DNA of 55,285 bases from Caldilineaceae bacterium (GTDB lineage: Bacteria; Chloroflexota; Anaerolineae; Caldilineales; Caldilineaceae). The stretch's first letter is position 1, and each line of letters begins with the position of its first letter. A model generated the notes under the pieces. That model was not told the DNA's origin, did no database searches, and worked only from the letters and a program-made list of their open reading frames with translations. Where the stretch lies: assembly GCA_020845455.1 (NCBI GenBank), contig JADLFO010000125.1, positions 1 through 55,285 of the forward strand, in the 5' to 3' direction. Below, one piece after another: positions 19,871 through 29,971 of the stretch. The position numbers were made by a program, and so were the translations under genes.

Positions 19871-20346
19871 AGCCGCTTTACCTTAGGTTTGTCAATCCAA
19901 TTGGACACTTCGATCCACCAGCCACCTTGTTGTTCCAAATAGCCCTGAATATCCTGGTCGCGATAGATGCTCCAATGAGTCCGCTTAGACTCATTATAGA
20001 GAACCATCACCCCGTTGTCCATACTGACCATTGCCCAATGCCGATACTGTGTAGCCTGTGTGGATATATACATAAAAATACGCAAACCTTGCCGTTGGAT
20101 ATGATTCAAGAACAATGTGTTCAATTCATCTGGCGAAGTTACTCCAAGCCCCATAAAATCTATACCGTGCTTGCGGAAATGCTCGCCGATCTTTGGCAAA
20201 GAGAGGGCGTTCGCCATATCCATCCGCAACTGCTGTAAGTCCGATACCGCCATTGCCTGCACTTCTGCCAAGCGAATATCGTGCAACTGCCGATAATGCG
20301 ACGCCCTTTCAGGTGTAGTATCCACTCTCGTTCGCACCGATAACAC
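19867..20346 (-). CDS. Hypothetical protein, first gene of a low-GC pair
   Basis: This 159-residue protein of unknown family reads as an N-terminal helical part (RASHYRQLHDIRLAE, LQQLRMDMANALSLP) followed by a compact alpha/beta domain with FMYISTQATQYRHWAMVSMD and GWWIEVSNWIDKPK. Its GTG start has a poor ribosome site, and the frame is open only eight codons further upstream, so it could be a truncated 3' part of a larger gene. GC is well below the surroundings. With the overlapping 95-residue gene it looks like a transferred two-gene cassette. A toxin domain from a polymorphic toxin is one possibility, not supported by any motif. Confidence 0.5.
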   Translation of the reverse strand: MLSVRTRVDTTPERASHYRQLHDIRLAEVQAMAVSDLQQLRMDMANALSLPKIGEHFRKHGIDFMGLGVTSPDELNTLFLNHIQRQGLRIFMYISTQATQYRHWAMVSMDNGVMVLYNESKRTHWSIYRDQDIQGYLEQQGGWWIEVSNWIDKPKVKRL

Positions 20347-20416
20347 CTGTCCAATATATCTCTTTGGTTAAGGATTTTGTAGCTGATCGTTCCCCACAGC
20401 TTGCGCGTCGCCGTAC

Positions 20417-21694
20417 CTAACCGGCAATGGCCTTTCGCCCAATATCCTTGCGGTACTGTGCGCCGTTGAAGTGGATTCTATCCACTCCGGCATAGGCCTT
20501 GCGAACCGCCTGCGGCAAACTCGCGGCCACGCCGGTCACCGCCAGGACGCGGCCGCCGTTGGTCAACAGCCGCTCATCCTTCCACTTCGTCCCCGCCTGA
20601 AAGACCAGACAGCCCGTCGCCTCCGCCGCGTCGATCTGCGTGATCGGCACGCCCGCTTCGGGTTCGCCCGGGTAGCCGCGCGCCGCCATCACCACCGTCA
20701 CCGCGGCCTCGTCACGCCACGCCAGTTCGACCTCGGCCAGCCGCCCTTCGACGCAGGCCAGCATCACCTCGACCAGGTCGCCCGCCAGCAGCGGCAGCAG
20801 CACCTGGGTTTCCGGGTCGCCAAACCGGCAGTTATATTCCAGCACCTTTGGCCCTTGCTCGGTCAGCATCAGCCCCGCATAGAGCACGCCCACATAGGGC
20901 ATCCCCTCGGCGGCCAACCCGGCCAGCGTGGGCCGCACGATCGTCGCCTCGATCTCCGCCATAAGGCCGGGTGAGGCCAGCGGCGACGGCGCAAACGCAC
21001 CCATCCCGCCCGTATTTGGTCCCAGGTCGTCGTCCATCAGCCGCTTGTGATCCTGGGCCGCGGGCATCAGCCGTGCTGTCTTGCCGTCGCAAAAGGCCAA
21101 CACCGAAAGCTCCGGCCCTTTCAGCTTTTCCTCGATCAATACTGTCTTGCCTGCCTCGCCAAACTGCCCTTCGAGCAGCATCGTCTGCAAGACCGCCGCC
21201 GCCTCGGCGCGCGTGTTGGGCAGGATGACGCCCTTGCCCGCGGCCAGCCCGCTGGCCTTGATCACCGGCGCGCCGTCGAAGCCGCGCAGATAGCGTGTCG
21301 CCTCGTCAAAATCGTCGAAGGTCGCGGCCTGCGCCGTGGGGATGGCGTGGCGCAGCATAAACGCTTTGGAAAATGCCTTGGAGCCTTCCATCTGCGCCGC
21401 GGCCCGGCTGGGGCCAAAGACAGCCAGCCCTGCCTCCCGGAAAAGATCGACCGCGCCTTCGACCAACGGCGCTTCCGGCCCCACCACGGTCAAATCCACC
21501 CGGTTCTGCACTGCAAAATCGCGCAGCGCCGCCAGGTCGCCGGCGGCGACGGGCACATTCTCACACTTGAGCAGGTGAGCCGTCCCGCCGTTGCCGGGCG
21601 CGACCCAAAGCTGCGTCACCCGCGGCGACTGGCCGATCTTCCAGGCCAGCGCATGCTCGCGGCCCCCGTTGCCGATCACCAATATCCGCATCAT
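20417..21694 (-). CDS. purD: Phosphoribosylamine-glycine ligase (GAR synthetase)
   Basis: The 425-residue protein catalyses step 2 of purine synthesis, joining glycine to phosphoribosylamine with ATP. It begins MRILVIGNGGREHALAWKI and has VVGPEAPLVEGAVDLF, PVIKASGLAAGKGVILP, GPNTGGMGAFAPSPL and EYNCRFGDPETQVLLPLL, all diagnostic of PurD and its ATP-grasp domain. The length is normal. Two adjacent ATGs (21694 and 21691) follow GAGGAGG; the first has tighter spacing. No other purine gene is adjacent. Confidence 0.96.
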   Translation of the reverse strand: MMRILVIGNGGREHALAWKIGQSPRVTQLWVAPGNGGTAHLLKCENVPVAAGDLAALRDFAVQNRVDLTVVGPEAPLVEGAVDLFREAGLAVFGPSRAAAQMEGSKAFSKAFMLRHAIPTAQAATFDDFDEATRYLRGFDGAPVIKASGLAAGKGVILPNTRAEAAAVLQTMLLEGQFGEAGKTVLIEEKLKGPELSVLAFCDGKTARLMPAAQDHKRLMDDDLGPNTGGMGAFAPSPLASPGLMAEIEATIVRPTLAGLAAEGMPYVGVLYAGLMLTEQGPKVLEYNCRFGDPETQVLLPLLAGDLVEVMLACVEGRLAEVELAWRDEAAVTVVMAARGYPGEPEAGVPITQIDAAEATGCLVFQAGTKWKDERLLTNGGRVLAVTGVAASLPQAVRKAYAGVDRIHFNGAQYRKDIGRKAIAG

Positions 21695-21935
21695 CCCTCC
21701 TCATCCTGGCAAGGGGCTGCTCGCCCCACATGACGGCGCGGCCCCGGCCCGCGCCGCTCTCCAGTCTACCCCAAGACCGGCGTCGCCTGCCAGCCGCGGG
21801 GCGCTTGATCGCCTCCCGCGGCCTATCCAATGTGCGCCAACTGTATGCTTCCCGCCCGCGCTATCGACGCGGCCTATTTGCCGAACATTGTGTCTACCGC
21901 GCGGCCTTGATCGTAGGCGGTTCCCGCGGGCGCTA

Positions 21936-21944
21936 TGGTACAAT
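21936..21944 (+). promoter_or_regulatory. Extended -10 promoter of the Crp/Fnr gene
   Basis: TGG-TACAAT (TACAAT at 21939-21944) is an extended -10 element ending only 9 nt before the ATG at 21954. The transcript would therefore be almost leaderless, which fits the lack of a ribosome site before this gene. Confidence 0.5.
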
Positions 21945-21953
21945 ATCATCGCC

Positions 21954-22655
21954 ATGGTTGAGATCGTCCATCCGCCGGTCAGCGGCGAGGCCCAACAAAA
22001 GATCTGGCGCTCCGTCCCCTGGTTAGAAGACGCGCCGGAAGAGACCGTGCGTACATTTGCTGCGGTTGCCTCGGTGCGCCGCTATGCCGCCGGAGAGGTC
22101 ATCTTTCTGGAAGGCGAGCCGGGCGCGGGCCTCTTTCTGGTCGCCTCCGGCACGGTCAAGATCAGCCGTTTTTCCAAAGATGGGCGCGAATTCATTCTGC
22201 ATCTGTGCCATGTGGGCGATACGTTTAACGACGTCTCGGCGCTGGATGGCGGCCCCAACCCTGCCACCGCCATCGCCCACAACGATGCCGTCCTCCTGCG
22301 CGTGGGCCGCCGCGACCTGCAGGCGATCACTGCACGCCATCCCAGCCTGGCCTGGGCGCTGATCGAGAGTTTGGCGCGGCGCGCCCGCCATCTGGTGGAC
22401 ATCGTCCAAGACCTATCGATGCGCAACGTGCGCGGGCGGCTGGCCCGGCTGCTCCTTGAACAAGCCCAGCAAAGTCAAGATGAAGAAGTCGCCCGGCTCC
22501 TGACCCAAGAGGAGATGGCCAGCCACTTAGGTACCGTGCGCGAGGTGGTGGGCCGTGCCCTACGCAGTTTGGCCGCCGACGGTATCATCGAGTTCGACCG
22601 CCACCGCATTGTCATCCTCGACCCCGACCGGCTCGCCGAGGAAGCCGAAGCCTAA
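21954..22655 (+). CDS. Crp/Fnr family transcriptional regulator
   Basis: The 233-residue protein has a cyclic-nucleotide-binding-like domain (GEVIFLEGEPGAGLFLVASG and GDTFNDVSALDGGPNPATA), a dimerisation helix around LARRARHLVDIVQDLSMRNV, and a C-terminal winged helix (LLTQEEMASHLGTVREVVGR). The recognition helix REVVGR matches the CRP pattern RETVGR rather than the FNR pattern ExxSR, so a TGTGA-like half-site is expected. There is no N-terminal Fe-S cysteine cluster as in FNR. It lies 0.6 kb upstream of the nos cluster in the same direction, and a matching palindrome precedes that cluster. It is probably the regulator of nos genes, like Dnr/NnrR proteins elsewhere; the ligand (cAMP, NO via heme, or other) is unknown. 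Confidence 0.88.
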   Translation: MVEIVHPPVSGEAQQKIWRSVPWLEDAPEETVRTFAAVASVRRYAAGEVIFLEGEPGAGLFLVASGTVKISRFSKDGREFILHLCHVGDTFNDVSALDGGPNPATAIAHNDAVLLRVGRRDLQAITARHPSLAWALIESLARRARHLVDIVQDLSMRNVRGRLARLLLEQAQQSQDEEVARLLTQEEMASHLGTVREVVGRALRSLAADGIIEFDRHRIVILDPDRLAEEAEA

Positions 22656-22782
22656 TCGTCTGAATTCGATCAAGATTCGTTAACAAAACCCGGCTATTGT
22701 GAGTTTATTCGATTGTCGGCCCGCACGGGCCTATTGTCGCGCACAGTAGCTACATCTGTTCTTTTCTGTATCAGGAGCCATC

Positions 22783-22992
22783 ATGCATCTCTTGTCGGCC
22801 AAGGGTATTTGGGCCATGCGTATCATCTGGACCCTTATCGCGTTAGGTATTGTCATCGCCTTGGGCCGCGCGCTGCCGCTGGGCGCGACGACTATCACCC
22901 CCGTCTCTGCCGGTCAAACCCAGACCGGCGAAACCCGGCAGGCCGATACCGGCCTCGGCCCGGAGCTGTTTATCCTGCAAGCAGCTCCTTAA
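22783..22992 (+). CDS. Small membrane or secreted protein (69 aa)
   Basis: The protein has a short polar start (MHLLSAKGIW), one hydrophobic segment (MRIIWTLIALGIVIALGRAL), and a polar tail rich in Thr, Gln and Gly. It could be a single-pass membrane peptide or a secreted peptide with a signal sequence. The ATG follows a strong CAGGAG site, and a canonical terminator lies 21 nt after its stop, so it looks like a real one-gene unit. No family is recognised. It lies between the Crp/Fnr gene and the nos cluster. Confidence 0.6.
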   Translation: MHLLSAKGIWAMRIIWTLIALGIVIALGRALPLGATTITPVSAGQTQTGETRQADTGLGPELFILQAAP

Positions 22993-23012
22993 CTCGTCCC
23001 CACGCGCCCCTT

Positions 23013-23046
23013 GGCCCCGTCCGGCAGCCGCTGGATGGGGCTTTTT
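23013..23046 (+). terminator. Rho-independent terminator
   Basis: GGCCCCGTCC pairs with GGATGGGGC (one G-U pair), followed by TTTTT at 23042-23046. It ends the 69-residue gene and separates it from the nos operon promoter. Confidence 0.8.
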
Positions 23047-23129
23047 GATTGGCCCCCGCTCCCCTTGCCGGCTCCTTTGGCGCTCGCTTGACGCTGAAGT
23101 GGCGTCGACACATTCAAACCCCGCGCACG

Positions 23130-23145
23130 TGAGACTTAAGTCGCA
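23130..23145. promoter_or_regulatory. CRP-type palindrome upstream of the nos operon
   Basis: TGAGACTTAAGTCGCA fits TGTGA-N6-TCACA at 8 of 10 positions, and its central ten bases are a perfect palindrome. Its centre (23137.5) lies 41.5 bp upstream of the start site predicted from the extended -10 TGCTATCCT (23164-23172), the classic class II activator position. The Crp/Fnr protein encoded 0.5 kb upstream has a CRP-type recognition helix. Confidence 0.5.
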
Positions 23146-23163
23146 GCCGGCCGGCGGCCTCCC

Positions 23164-23172
23164 TGCTATCCT
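23164..23172 (+). promoter_or_regulatory. Extended -10 of the nos operon promoter
   Basis: TGC-TATCCT, with TATCCT at 23167-23172, lies 39 nt before the ferredoxin start. No good -35 is seen, as expected for a promoter that depends on an activator bound at -41.5. Confidence 0.45.
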
Positions 23173-23211
23173 CAAAACAGTACCTATTGGGAAGAAAAAC
23201 GGATAGAGGCT

Positions 23212-23469
23212 ATGACTGCAAACCCACTCCCCCAGATTGACCACGACCGCTGTACAGGCTGCCACCTTTGCGTGGATCTGTGCCCGACCAGCGCTTTGGG
23301 CCAGGTGGATGGCAAGGCCGTCCTGCTCTACCCCGAACTCTGCACCTACTGTACGGCCTGCGAAGATGCTTGCCCGGAGGATGCCATCGCCCTGCCATTT
23401 CTGATCGTTTTGGCCAAGCCACCGGCCCGCAAACTATCGGAGCGTAAGCCGTCTGAGGAAAAGCCGTAA
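23212..23469 (+). CDS. 2[4Fe-4S] ferredoxin at the head of the nos operon
   Basis: The 85-residue protein has two classical cluster motifs, CTGCHLCVDLCP and CTYCTACEDACP, with the ferredoxin-type DHDR and PELC contexts. The last 20 residues are charged (KPPARKLSERKPSEEKP). There is no signal peptide, so it acts on the cytoplasmic side. It is the first gene after the CRP-type site, 64 nt before nosZ. In other nos clusters polyferredoxins (NosG/NosH or the NosR domain) feed electrons to the system; this small protein may supply that function, an inference from position. Confidence 0.8.
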   Translation: MTANPLPQIDHDRCTGCHLCVDLCPTSALGQVDGKAVLLYPELCTYCTACEDACPEDAIALPFLIVLAKPPARKLSERKPSEEKP

Positions 23470-23533
23470 CCCGGCTGCCTGTACCACGTTCGTTTTCAGC
23501 GTATACCTTCAACTACCTAGGGAGACGACCCAC

Positions 23534-25516
<1,983 letters not shown>

Positions 25517-25587
25517 GACCAGATGGCTTTCGCCTGGTGGGGCGTGGCAGCCATGCCCCACCAGTAATCATTTGTGAGGACAGTACC

Positions 25588-26256
25588 ATGATGGCAGAAA
25601 ACCTGGAACAAATCCTAGGGCCGCGGATCCCCGCCGATGAAATCCGCGCCAACCGCGCCCGCTACATGATCCCGACGCTGCTCTTTGTTGCCGCCGCGAT
25701 CCTGTTGATCAGCTCGATCTTCCTGCCCTACTGGCGGCTGACGCTGAACGCACCCCAATACCCCAAGGGGCTGACCGTGCAGGCCTATGTCAACCGCGTC
25801 GAAGGCGATGTGAGCGAGATCGACGGATTGAACCACTATATCGGTATGCGCCCGCTCGCCGAGGCGGCTGAGTTTGAAAAATCCATCTCGATCTACGGCA
25901 TCGTCGGCGTGTCGCTGCTCATCTTGGCTGCCATCTTTGTCCACAGCCGTTGGGCTGCGCTGCTGGCGCTGCCGGCCTTGCTTTTGCCCGCCATCTTTCT
26001 GATCGACCTGCAATACTGGCTGGCGCACTTTGGCACCAATCTCGACCCGACCGCCGCGCTCTCCAGCAGCGTGGATCCCTTTGTCCCGCCCGTGTTGGGC
26101 GAGGGCATCATCGCCCAGTTCAGCACCTGGGCTGTACCCGATATCGGCCTATGGATCGCCATGGCCGCCTCGGTGCTGATCGCCATCGGCCTCTGGTTCC
26201 ATCGCGCCGCCTATAAGCCGCTGGTAGAAGCCGCACAAGCTTCTACAGAGAAATAG
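25588..26256 (+). CDS. NosB-like integral membrane protein
   Basis: The 222-residue protein has about four predicted helices (MIPTLLFVAAAILLISSIFL; ISIYGIVGVSLLILAAIFV; WAALLALPALLLPAIFLI; IGLWIAMAASVLIAIGLWF). A polar periplasmic loop with LNAPQYPKGLTVQAYVNRVE follows helix 1. Clade II nos clusters typically carry a membrane protein, NosB, directly after nosZ, and position and topology match. Its biochemical role is not established. Two adjacent ATGs (25588 and 25591) follow GAGGAC. The gap of 6 nt to nosD suggests coupling. Confidence 0.65.
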   Translation: MMAENLEQILGPRIPADEIRANRARYMIPTLLFVAAAILLISSIFLPYWRLTLNAPQYPKGLTVQAYVNRVEGDVSEIDGLNHYIGMRPLAEAAEFEKSISIYGIVGVSLLILAAIFVHSRWAALLALPALLLPAIFLIDLQYWLAHFGTNLDPTAALSSSVDPFVPPVLGEGIIAQFSTWAVPDIGLWIAMAASVLIAIGLWFHRAAYKPLVEAAQASTEK

Positions 26257-26262
26257 ATCGCC

Positions 26263-27642
26263 ATGAGTCGCCATCTGTTGCACACCATCGGCCTCGCCCT
26301 GTGTGGGGCGATCCTTGCCCTCTGGGCCGGGCAACCGGCTCAGGCCCAAGCCCCCTTTGATCTAGCCGCGGCGCTGGCCGCCGCCGAGCCGGGCGCTACC
26401 ATCACCGTGCCCGCCGGCATCCATCCAGGCCCGCTGGCCCTGGACAAACCGGTCACGCTGATCGGCGAACCGGGCGCGATCATCGAAGGCACAGGCCGGG
26501 GCGACGTGGTCAGCGTGACCGCCCCCGATGTCACGCTGCGCGGTCTGGTGGTGCGCAACAGCGGCGACTCGTTGGACCGCGAAAACTCCGGCATCGTCGG
26601 CTTCGCCCCCCGGCTCACGGTCGAGGAGGTGCGCCTTGAAAATACGCTCTTTGGCATCTATCTCAAGAACGCGCCTGGCAGCGTGATCCGCAACAACACG
26701 GTGTATTCCAAGGACCTGGATGTTGCCCGCCGTGGCGACGGCATCCGCGTCTGGTACAGCGATAACACGCTGGTCGAGGGCAACCATGTGATCGGCAGCC
26801 GCGACGTGGTCATGTGGTTTTCCAACCATGGCACGGTGCGCCACAACCGCGTCGAGGATGGGCGCTATGGGCTGCACTTCATGTTTGCCAACAACCAGAT
26901 CGTCGAAGACAACGAACTGCTCGACAACTCGGTCGGCATCTATCTGATGTACGGCCGCTATCTAGAGCTGCGCCACAACCGGATCGAAAACAACCACGGC
27001 CCCAGCGGCTACGGCATCGGTCTCAAAGATGTCGACGACGTGGTCGCCGAAGACAACCAGATCGTCGCCAACCGCGTGGGCGTCTATGCCGACAACTCCC
27101 CGCGCGAGGCGGATGCGGTCGTGCGCTTCGAGCGCAACCTCCTGGCCTACAACGAGATCGGCGTGAGCATGCTGCCGGTGGTGCAGCGCAACACCTTTAC
27201 CGCCAACACCTTTCAAGACAACGCCGAACAGATCGCCGTGGCCGGCTCCGGCGACCTGATGCGCAACCACTGGGCTGAAGACGAGCGCGGCAACTACTGG
27301 AGCGATTACGCCGGCTTCGACGCCGACGGCGACGGGATCGGCGACCTGCCCTACGCCGCCTCCAGCTTCTATGAATCGCTCTTGGGCCTCTATCCCGAGC
27401 TGCGGATCTTCCAACTCAGCCCGGCGGTGCAGGCGCTCGACCTTGCCGCGCGCGCCTTCCCGGTCTTCCAACCGCGCCCCAAAATGGCTGACCCCTACCC
27501 GCTCATGGTTCCACCTGTCACCGCCTGGCCGCAGACCGCCACAGGCAGCCCGTCGACCGCTTGGTGGATCGCCGCCGGTCTGGTCTTGCTCGGTCTGGCT
27601 GTGGTTCTGAGCGGCGTAGCGCCATGGAGACATGTTCGATGA
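26263..27642 (+). CDS. nosD: Nitrous oxidase accessory protein NosD
   Basis: The 459-residue protein has a Sec signal (AGQPAQAQA cleavage region) and a right-handed parallel beta-helix of CASH/PbH1 repeats: GIYLKNAPGSVIRNNTVY, LVEGNHVIGS, GLHFMFANNQIVEDNELLDN and GIGLKDVDDVVAEDNQIVAN. A C-terminal helix (WWIAAGLVLLGLAVVLSGV) anchors it. NosD works with the NosFY transporter to deliver sulfur for CuZ assembly in the periplasm. No ribosome site is visible; translation probably couples to the upstream gene. Its stop overlaps the nosF start (ATGA). Confidence 0.92.
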   Translation: MSRHLLHTIGLALCGAILALWAGQPAQAQAPFDLAAALAAAEPGATITVPAGIHPGPLALDKPVTLIGEPGAIIEGTGRGDVVSVTAPDVTLRGLVVRNSGDSLDRENSGIVGFAPRLTVEEVRLENTLFGIYLKNAPGSVIRNNTVYSKDLDVARRGDGIRVWYSDNTLVEGNHVIGSRDVVMWFSNHGTVRHNRVEDGRYGLHFMFANNQIVEDNELLDNSVGIYLMYGRYLELRHNRIENNHGPSGYGIGLKDVDDVVAEDNQIVANRVGVYADNSPREADAVVRFERNLLAYNEIGVSMLPVVQRNTFTANTFQDNAEQIAVAGSGDLMRNHWAEDERGNYWSDYAGFDADGDGIGDLPYAASSFYESLLGLYPELRIFQLSPAVQALDLAARAFPVFQPRPKMADPYPLMVPPVTAWPQTATGSPSTAWWIAAGLVLLGLAVVLSGVAPWRHVR

Positions 27643-28490
27643 TTAGCGTTGACTACCTGACCAAAAAATTCGGCCGTTTCGTGGCCGTACAAGACCTCAG
27701 TTTCGCCGTCGAGCCGCACCAAGCCTTAGCCCTTTGGGGGCCAAACGGCGCGGGCAAGACGACCGTGCTCAAATGCATGTTGGGGCTGCTGCGCTATCAA
27801 GGCCGCATCGCCATCGACGGCAACGACCTGCAAAATGGCGGGCGCGAAGCCCGCCGGCTGCTCGGCTATGTGCCGCAAGAGCTTGCCTTCTACGACGACC
27901 TGAGCGTGCGCGAGACTGCGCACTTCTTCGCCCGGCTGCGCCGCGCCAACGCGGGGCGCGTCGCCGGCGCGCTCGAACAAGTCGATCTGCTGGCGCATGC
28001 CGCCAAACCGGTGCGCGCCCTCTCCGGCGGCATGAAACAGCGGCTGGCGCTGGCCCTGGCCCTCTTGGACGACCCGCCCGTCTTGATCCTGGACGAGCCG
28101 ACCTCCAACCTGGACACGGCCAGCCGCGGCCAATTTCTCAAGCTGCTCGGCCAGGTCAAGGCCGCGGGCAAGACGATCGTCTTCACCAGCCACCGGCTGG
28201 ACGAAGTTGAGGCGCTGGCCGACCAAGTGCTGGTAATGGAGCAGGGCCGCACCCTCTTCACCACGCCTGCTGCCAAGTTGGCCGGACGGCTCAACCTGAC
28301 TACCCAGGTCAAGCTGCACCTGCCCGCCGAACAGATGGACAGCGCCATCTCAGTGCTGCACGCCGACGGCTTCGACGCTCGTCGCAACGGTACGGGCGTG
28401 CTGGTCCAGGTTGCGCCCGACGCCAAGGCCGGCCCGATCCACAGCCTGAGCCGCGCCGACATTCATGTGACTGATTTCGAGACGGAGTAA
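27639..28490 (+). CDS. nosF: NosF ABC transporter ATPase
   Basis: The 283-residue ATPase has Walker A GPNGAGKTT, a Q-loop around YVPQELAFY, the signature LSGGMKQRL, Walker B PVLILDEPTSNLD and the switch region TSHRLDE. It pairs with NosY and NosD in copper-sulfur cluster maturation of NosZ. The chosen ATG, 27639, overlaps the nosD stop by 4 nt; an in-frame ATG at 27624 is possible but has worse context. The roughly 70-residue C-terminal tail after the ATPase core (QVKLHLPAEQMDSA on) is usual for NosF. Confidence 0.93.
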   Translation: MISVDYLTKKFGRFVAVQDLSFAVEPHQALALWGPNGAGKTTVLKCMLGLLRYQGRIAIDGNDLQNGGREARRLLGYVPQELAFYDDLSVRETAHFFARLRRANAGRVAGALEQVDLLAHAAKPVRALSGGMKQRLALALALLDDPPVLILDEPTSNLDTASRGQFLKLLGQVKAAGKTIVFTSHRLDEVEALADQVLVMEQGRTLFTTPAAKLAGRLNLTTQVKLHLPAEQMDSAISVLHADGFDARRNGTGVLVQVAPDAKAGPIHSLSRADIHVTDFETE

Positions 28491-28493
28491 GCC

Positions 28494-29321
28494 ATGTCCC
28501 TGCATACCATCTGGACCCTGGCTCAAAAGGAACTGCGCGACGCGCTGCGTAACCGCTGGTTTCTCCTCTATACCGTGGCCTTTCTGGGGCTGGCGTTGGG
28601 ACTCTCGGCGCTCTCGCGCGCCGGCGCAGGCATGACCGGACTCGCCGGCTTTGGGCGCACCGCCGCCAGCCTGGTCAACCTCGTCTTGCTCATGGTGCCG
28701 CTCATGGCGTTGACCGTGGGCGCGCAGAGCCTGGCGGGCGAAGAGGAGCGGCGCACCCTCTCCTATCTGCTTGCCCAGCCGATCAACCGCGCCGAGTTGT
28801 TTGTCGGCAAATATCTGGGGCTGGCGCTCAGCCTGTTGGCGACGCTCGCCATCGGCTTTGGCCTGGCCGCCGCCATCCTCGGCCTGCAGGATGCGGGCGA
28901 CCCCTTGGGCTATCTCGCCCTAGTAGGGCTGGCCTTTCTGCTGGCCCTGGTCATGCTCAGCACCGGCTTTCTGATCTCCGCCTGGAGCCGTCGCGCCGGT
29001 GTGGCCGTAGGTATCGGCCTCTTCCTCTGGTTGCTCTTTGTCTTTCTGGGCGACCTGGGCATGATGGGCACGGCCATCGTCCTGCGTATGCCCGTCGACG
29101 GGCTGCTCTGGCTCAGCCTCAGCAACCCGCTGCAGGTCTTTAAGCTGGCCGCCATCTCCAACCTCCAGACGAACCTAGAGATGCTCGGCCCGGCAGGCAT
29201 CTACGCCACACAGACCTACGGCGATGCGCTGTGGGCGCTGTTGGCCGCGCTCCTGGGGCTGTGGGTTCTGGCCCCGGCGGCCTTGGCCTATGCGCGCTTT
29301 GCAACCCGCAGCGACCTGTAA
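28494..29321 (+). CDS. nosY: NosY ABC transporter permease
   Basis: The 275-residue protein has about six helices. The N-terminal IWTLAQKELRDALRNRWFLL is the typical cytoplasmic coupling start of ABC-2-type NosY permeases, followed by VGAQSLAGEEERRTLSYLLAQP and NRAELFVGKYLG. It forms the membrane part of NosFY. The start is 4 nt after nosF, and the next gene begins about 40 nt after its stop, so it belongs to the same transcript. Confidence 0.92.
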   Translation: MSLHTIWTLAQKELRDALRNRWFLLYTVAFLGLALGLSALSRAGAGMTGLAGFGRTAASLVNLVLLMVPLMALTVGAQSLAGEEERRTLSYLLAQPINRAELFVGKYLGLALSLLATLAIGFGLAAAILGLQDAGDPLGYLALVGLAFLLALVMLSTGFLISAWSRRAGVAVGIGLFLWLLFVFLGDLGMMGTAIVLRMPVDGLLWLSLSNPLQVFKLAAISNLQTNLEMLGPAGIYATQTYGDALWALLAALLGLWVLAPAALAYARFATRSDL

Positions 29322-29361
29322 CGTATAGAACATCACACGCCGGATGATAGAGGATACATCG

Positions 29362-29859
29362 ATGAACACGCTGCGTCTACCCTTGCGCTCTATCTCATAC
29401 TTAACCGTCTTGTTTTTGGCCGTCCTGCTGCCGGCCGCTTGCGCCCAGGGCAGCGCCGAGATCACGCCGCCGGAGATCCGTTACGGCGAAGACCTCTGCG
29501 CTCATTGCAATATGATTATCAGCGAACCACGCTTCGCCGCCGGCTATGCGCACGAACTGGCGCCGGGCCGCTATGAAAGCCTGGCCTTCGACGACATCGG
29601 CGACATGCTCGAAGCAGCCAAGGCGCATCCGGATCACACCGTCGTGGCCTGGTATGTCCACGACTACGCCGGCGAAGATTGGATCGACGCCACCACCGCC
29701 TATTACGTCGTCAGCAAGGCGATCATCACCCCGATGGGGTTTGGCATCGCCGCGCACAGCAGCCAAGAGGCCGCCGCGGCCCAGGCCGCCGAAGTCCAGG
29801 GCGAGGTCCTGACCTGGGAAGAACTCCAGGCCCACGACACGGCCCACGAGATGCACTAA
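29362..29859 (+). CDS. nosL: Copper chaperone lipoprotein NosL
   Basis: The 165-residue protein has a signal with lipobox LPAAC and the NosL copper site CAHCNM shortly after, followed by EPRFAAGY and later TAYYVVSKAIITPMG and FGIAAHSSQEAA, all family hallmarks. NosL carries Cu(I) to apo-NosZ in the periplasm. ATG 29362 follows AGAGGA; an in-frame ATG at 29344 adds six residues. A Glu/Ala-rich C-terminus follows the domain. Confidence 0.92.
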   Translation: MNTLRLPLRSISYLTVLFLAVLLPAACAQGSAEITPPEIRYGEDLCAHCNMIISEPRFAAGYAHELAPGRYESLAFDDIGDMLEAAKAHPDHTVVAWYVHDYAGEDWIDATTAYYVVSKAIITPMGFGIAAHSSQEAAAAQAAEVQGEVLTWEELQAHDTAHEMH

Positions 29860-29971
29860 CTTGCCAACACCAAACTTCACCTGCGCGTTCAAGCGATATG
29901 GACAAGCAGCATGGGGTTGTGAACCGATGTATGTAGTCACTGTAATGAATCACTGTAACGAGGAGCAGATC

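Noticed and set aside
22698..22713. TGTGA-N6-TCGAT upstream of the 69-residue gene as a Crp/Fnr site
   Set aside because: One half-site is perfect but the other is poor, and no -10 lies at a matching distance.
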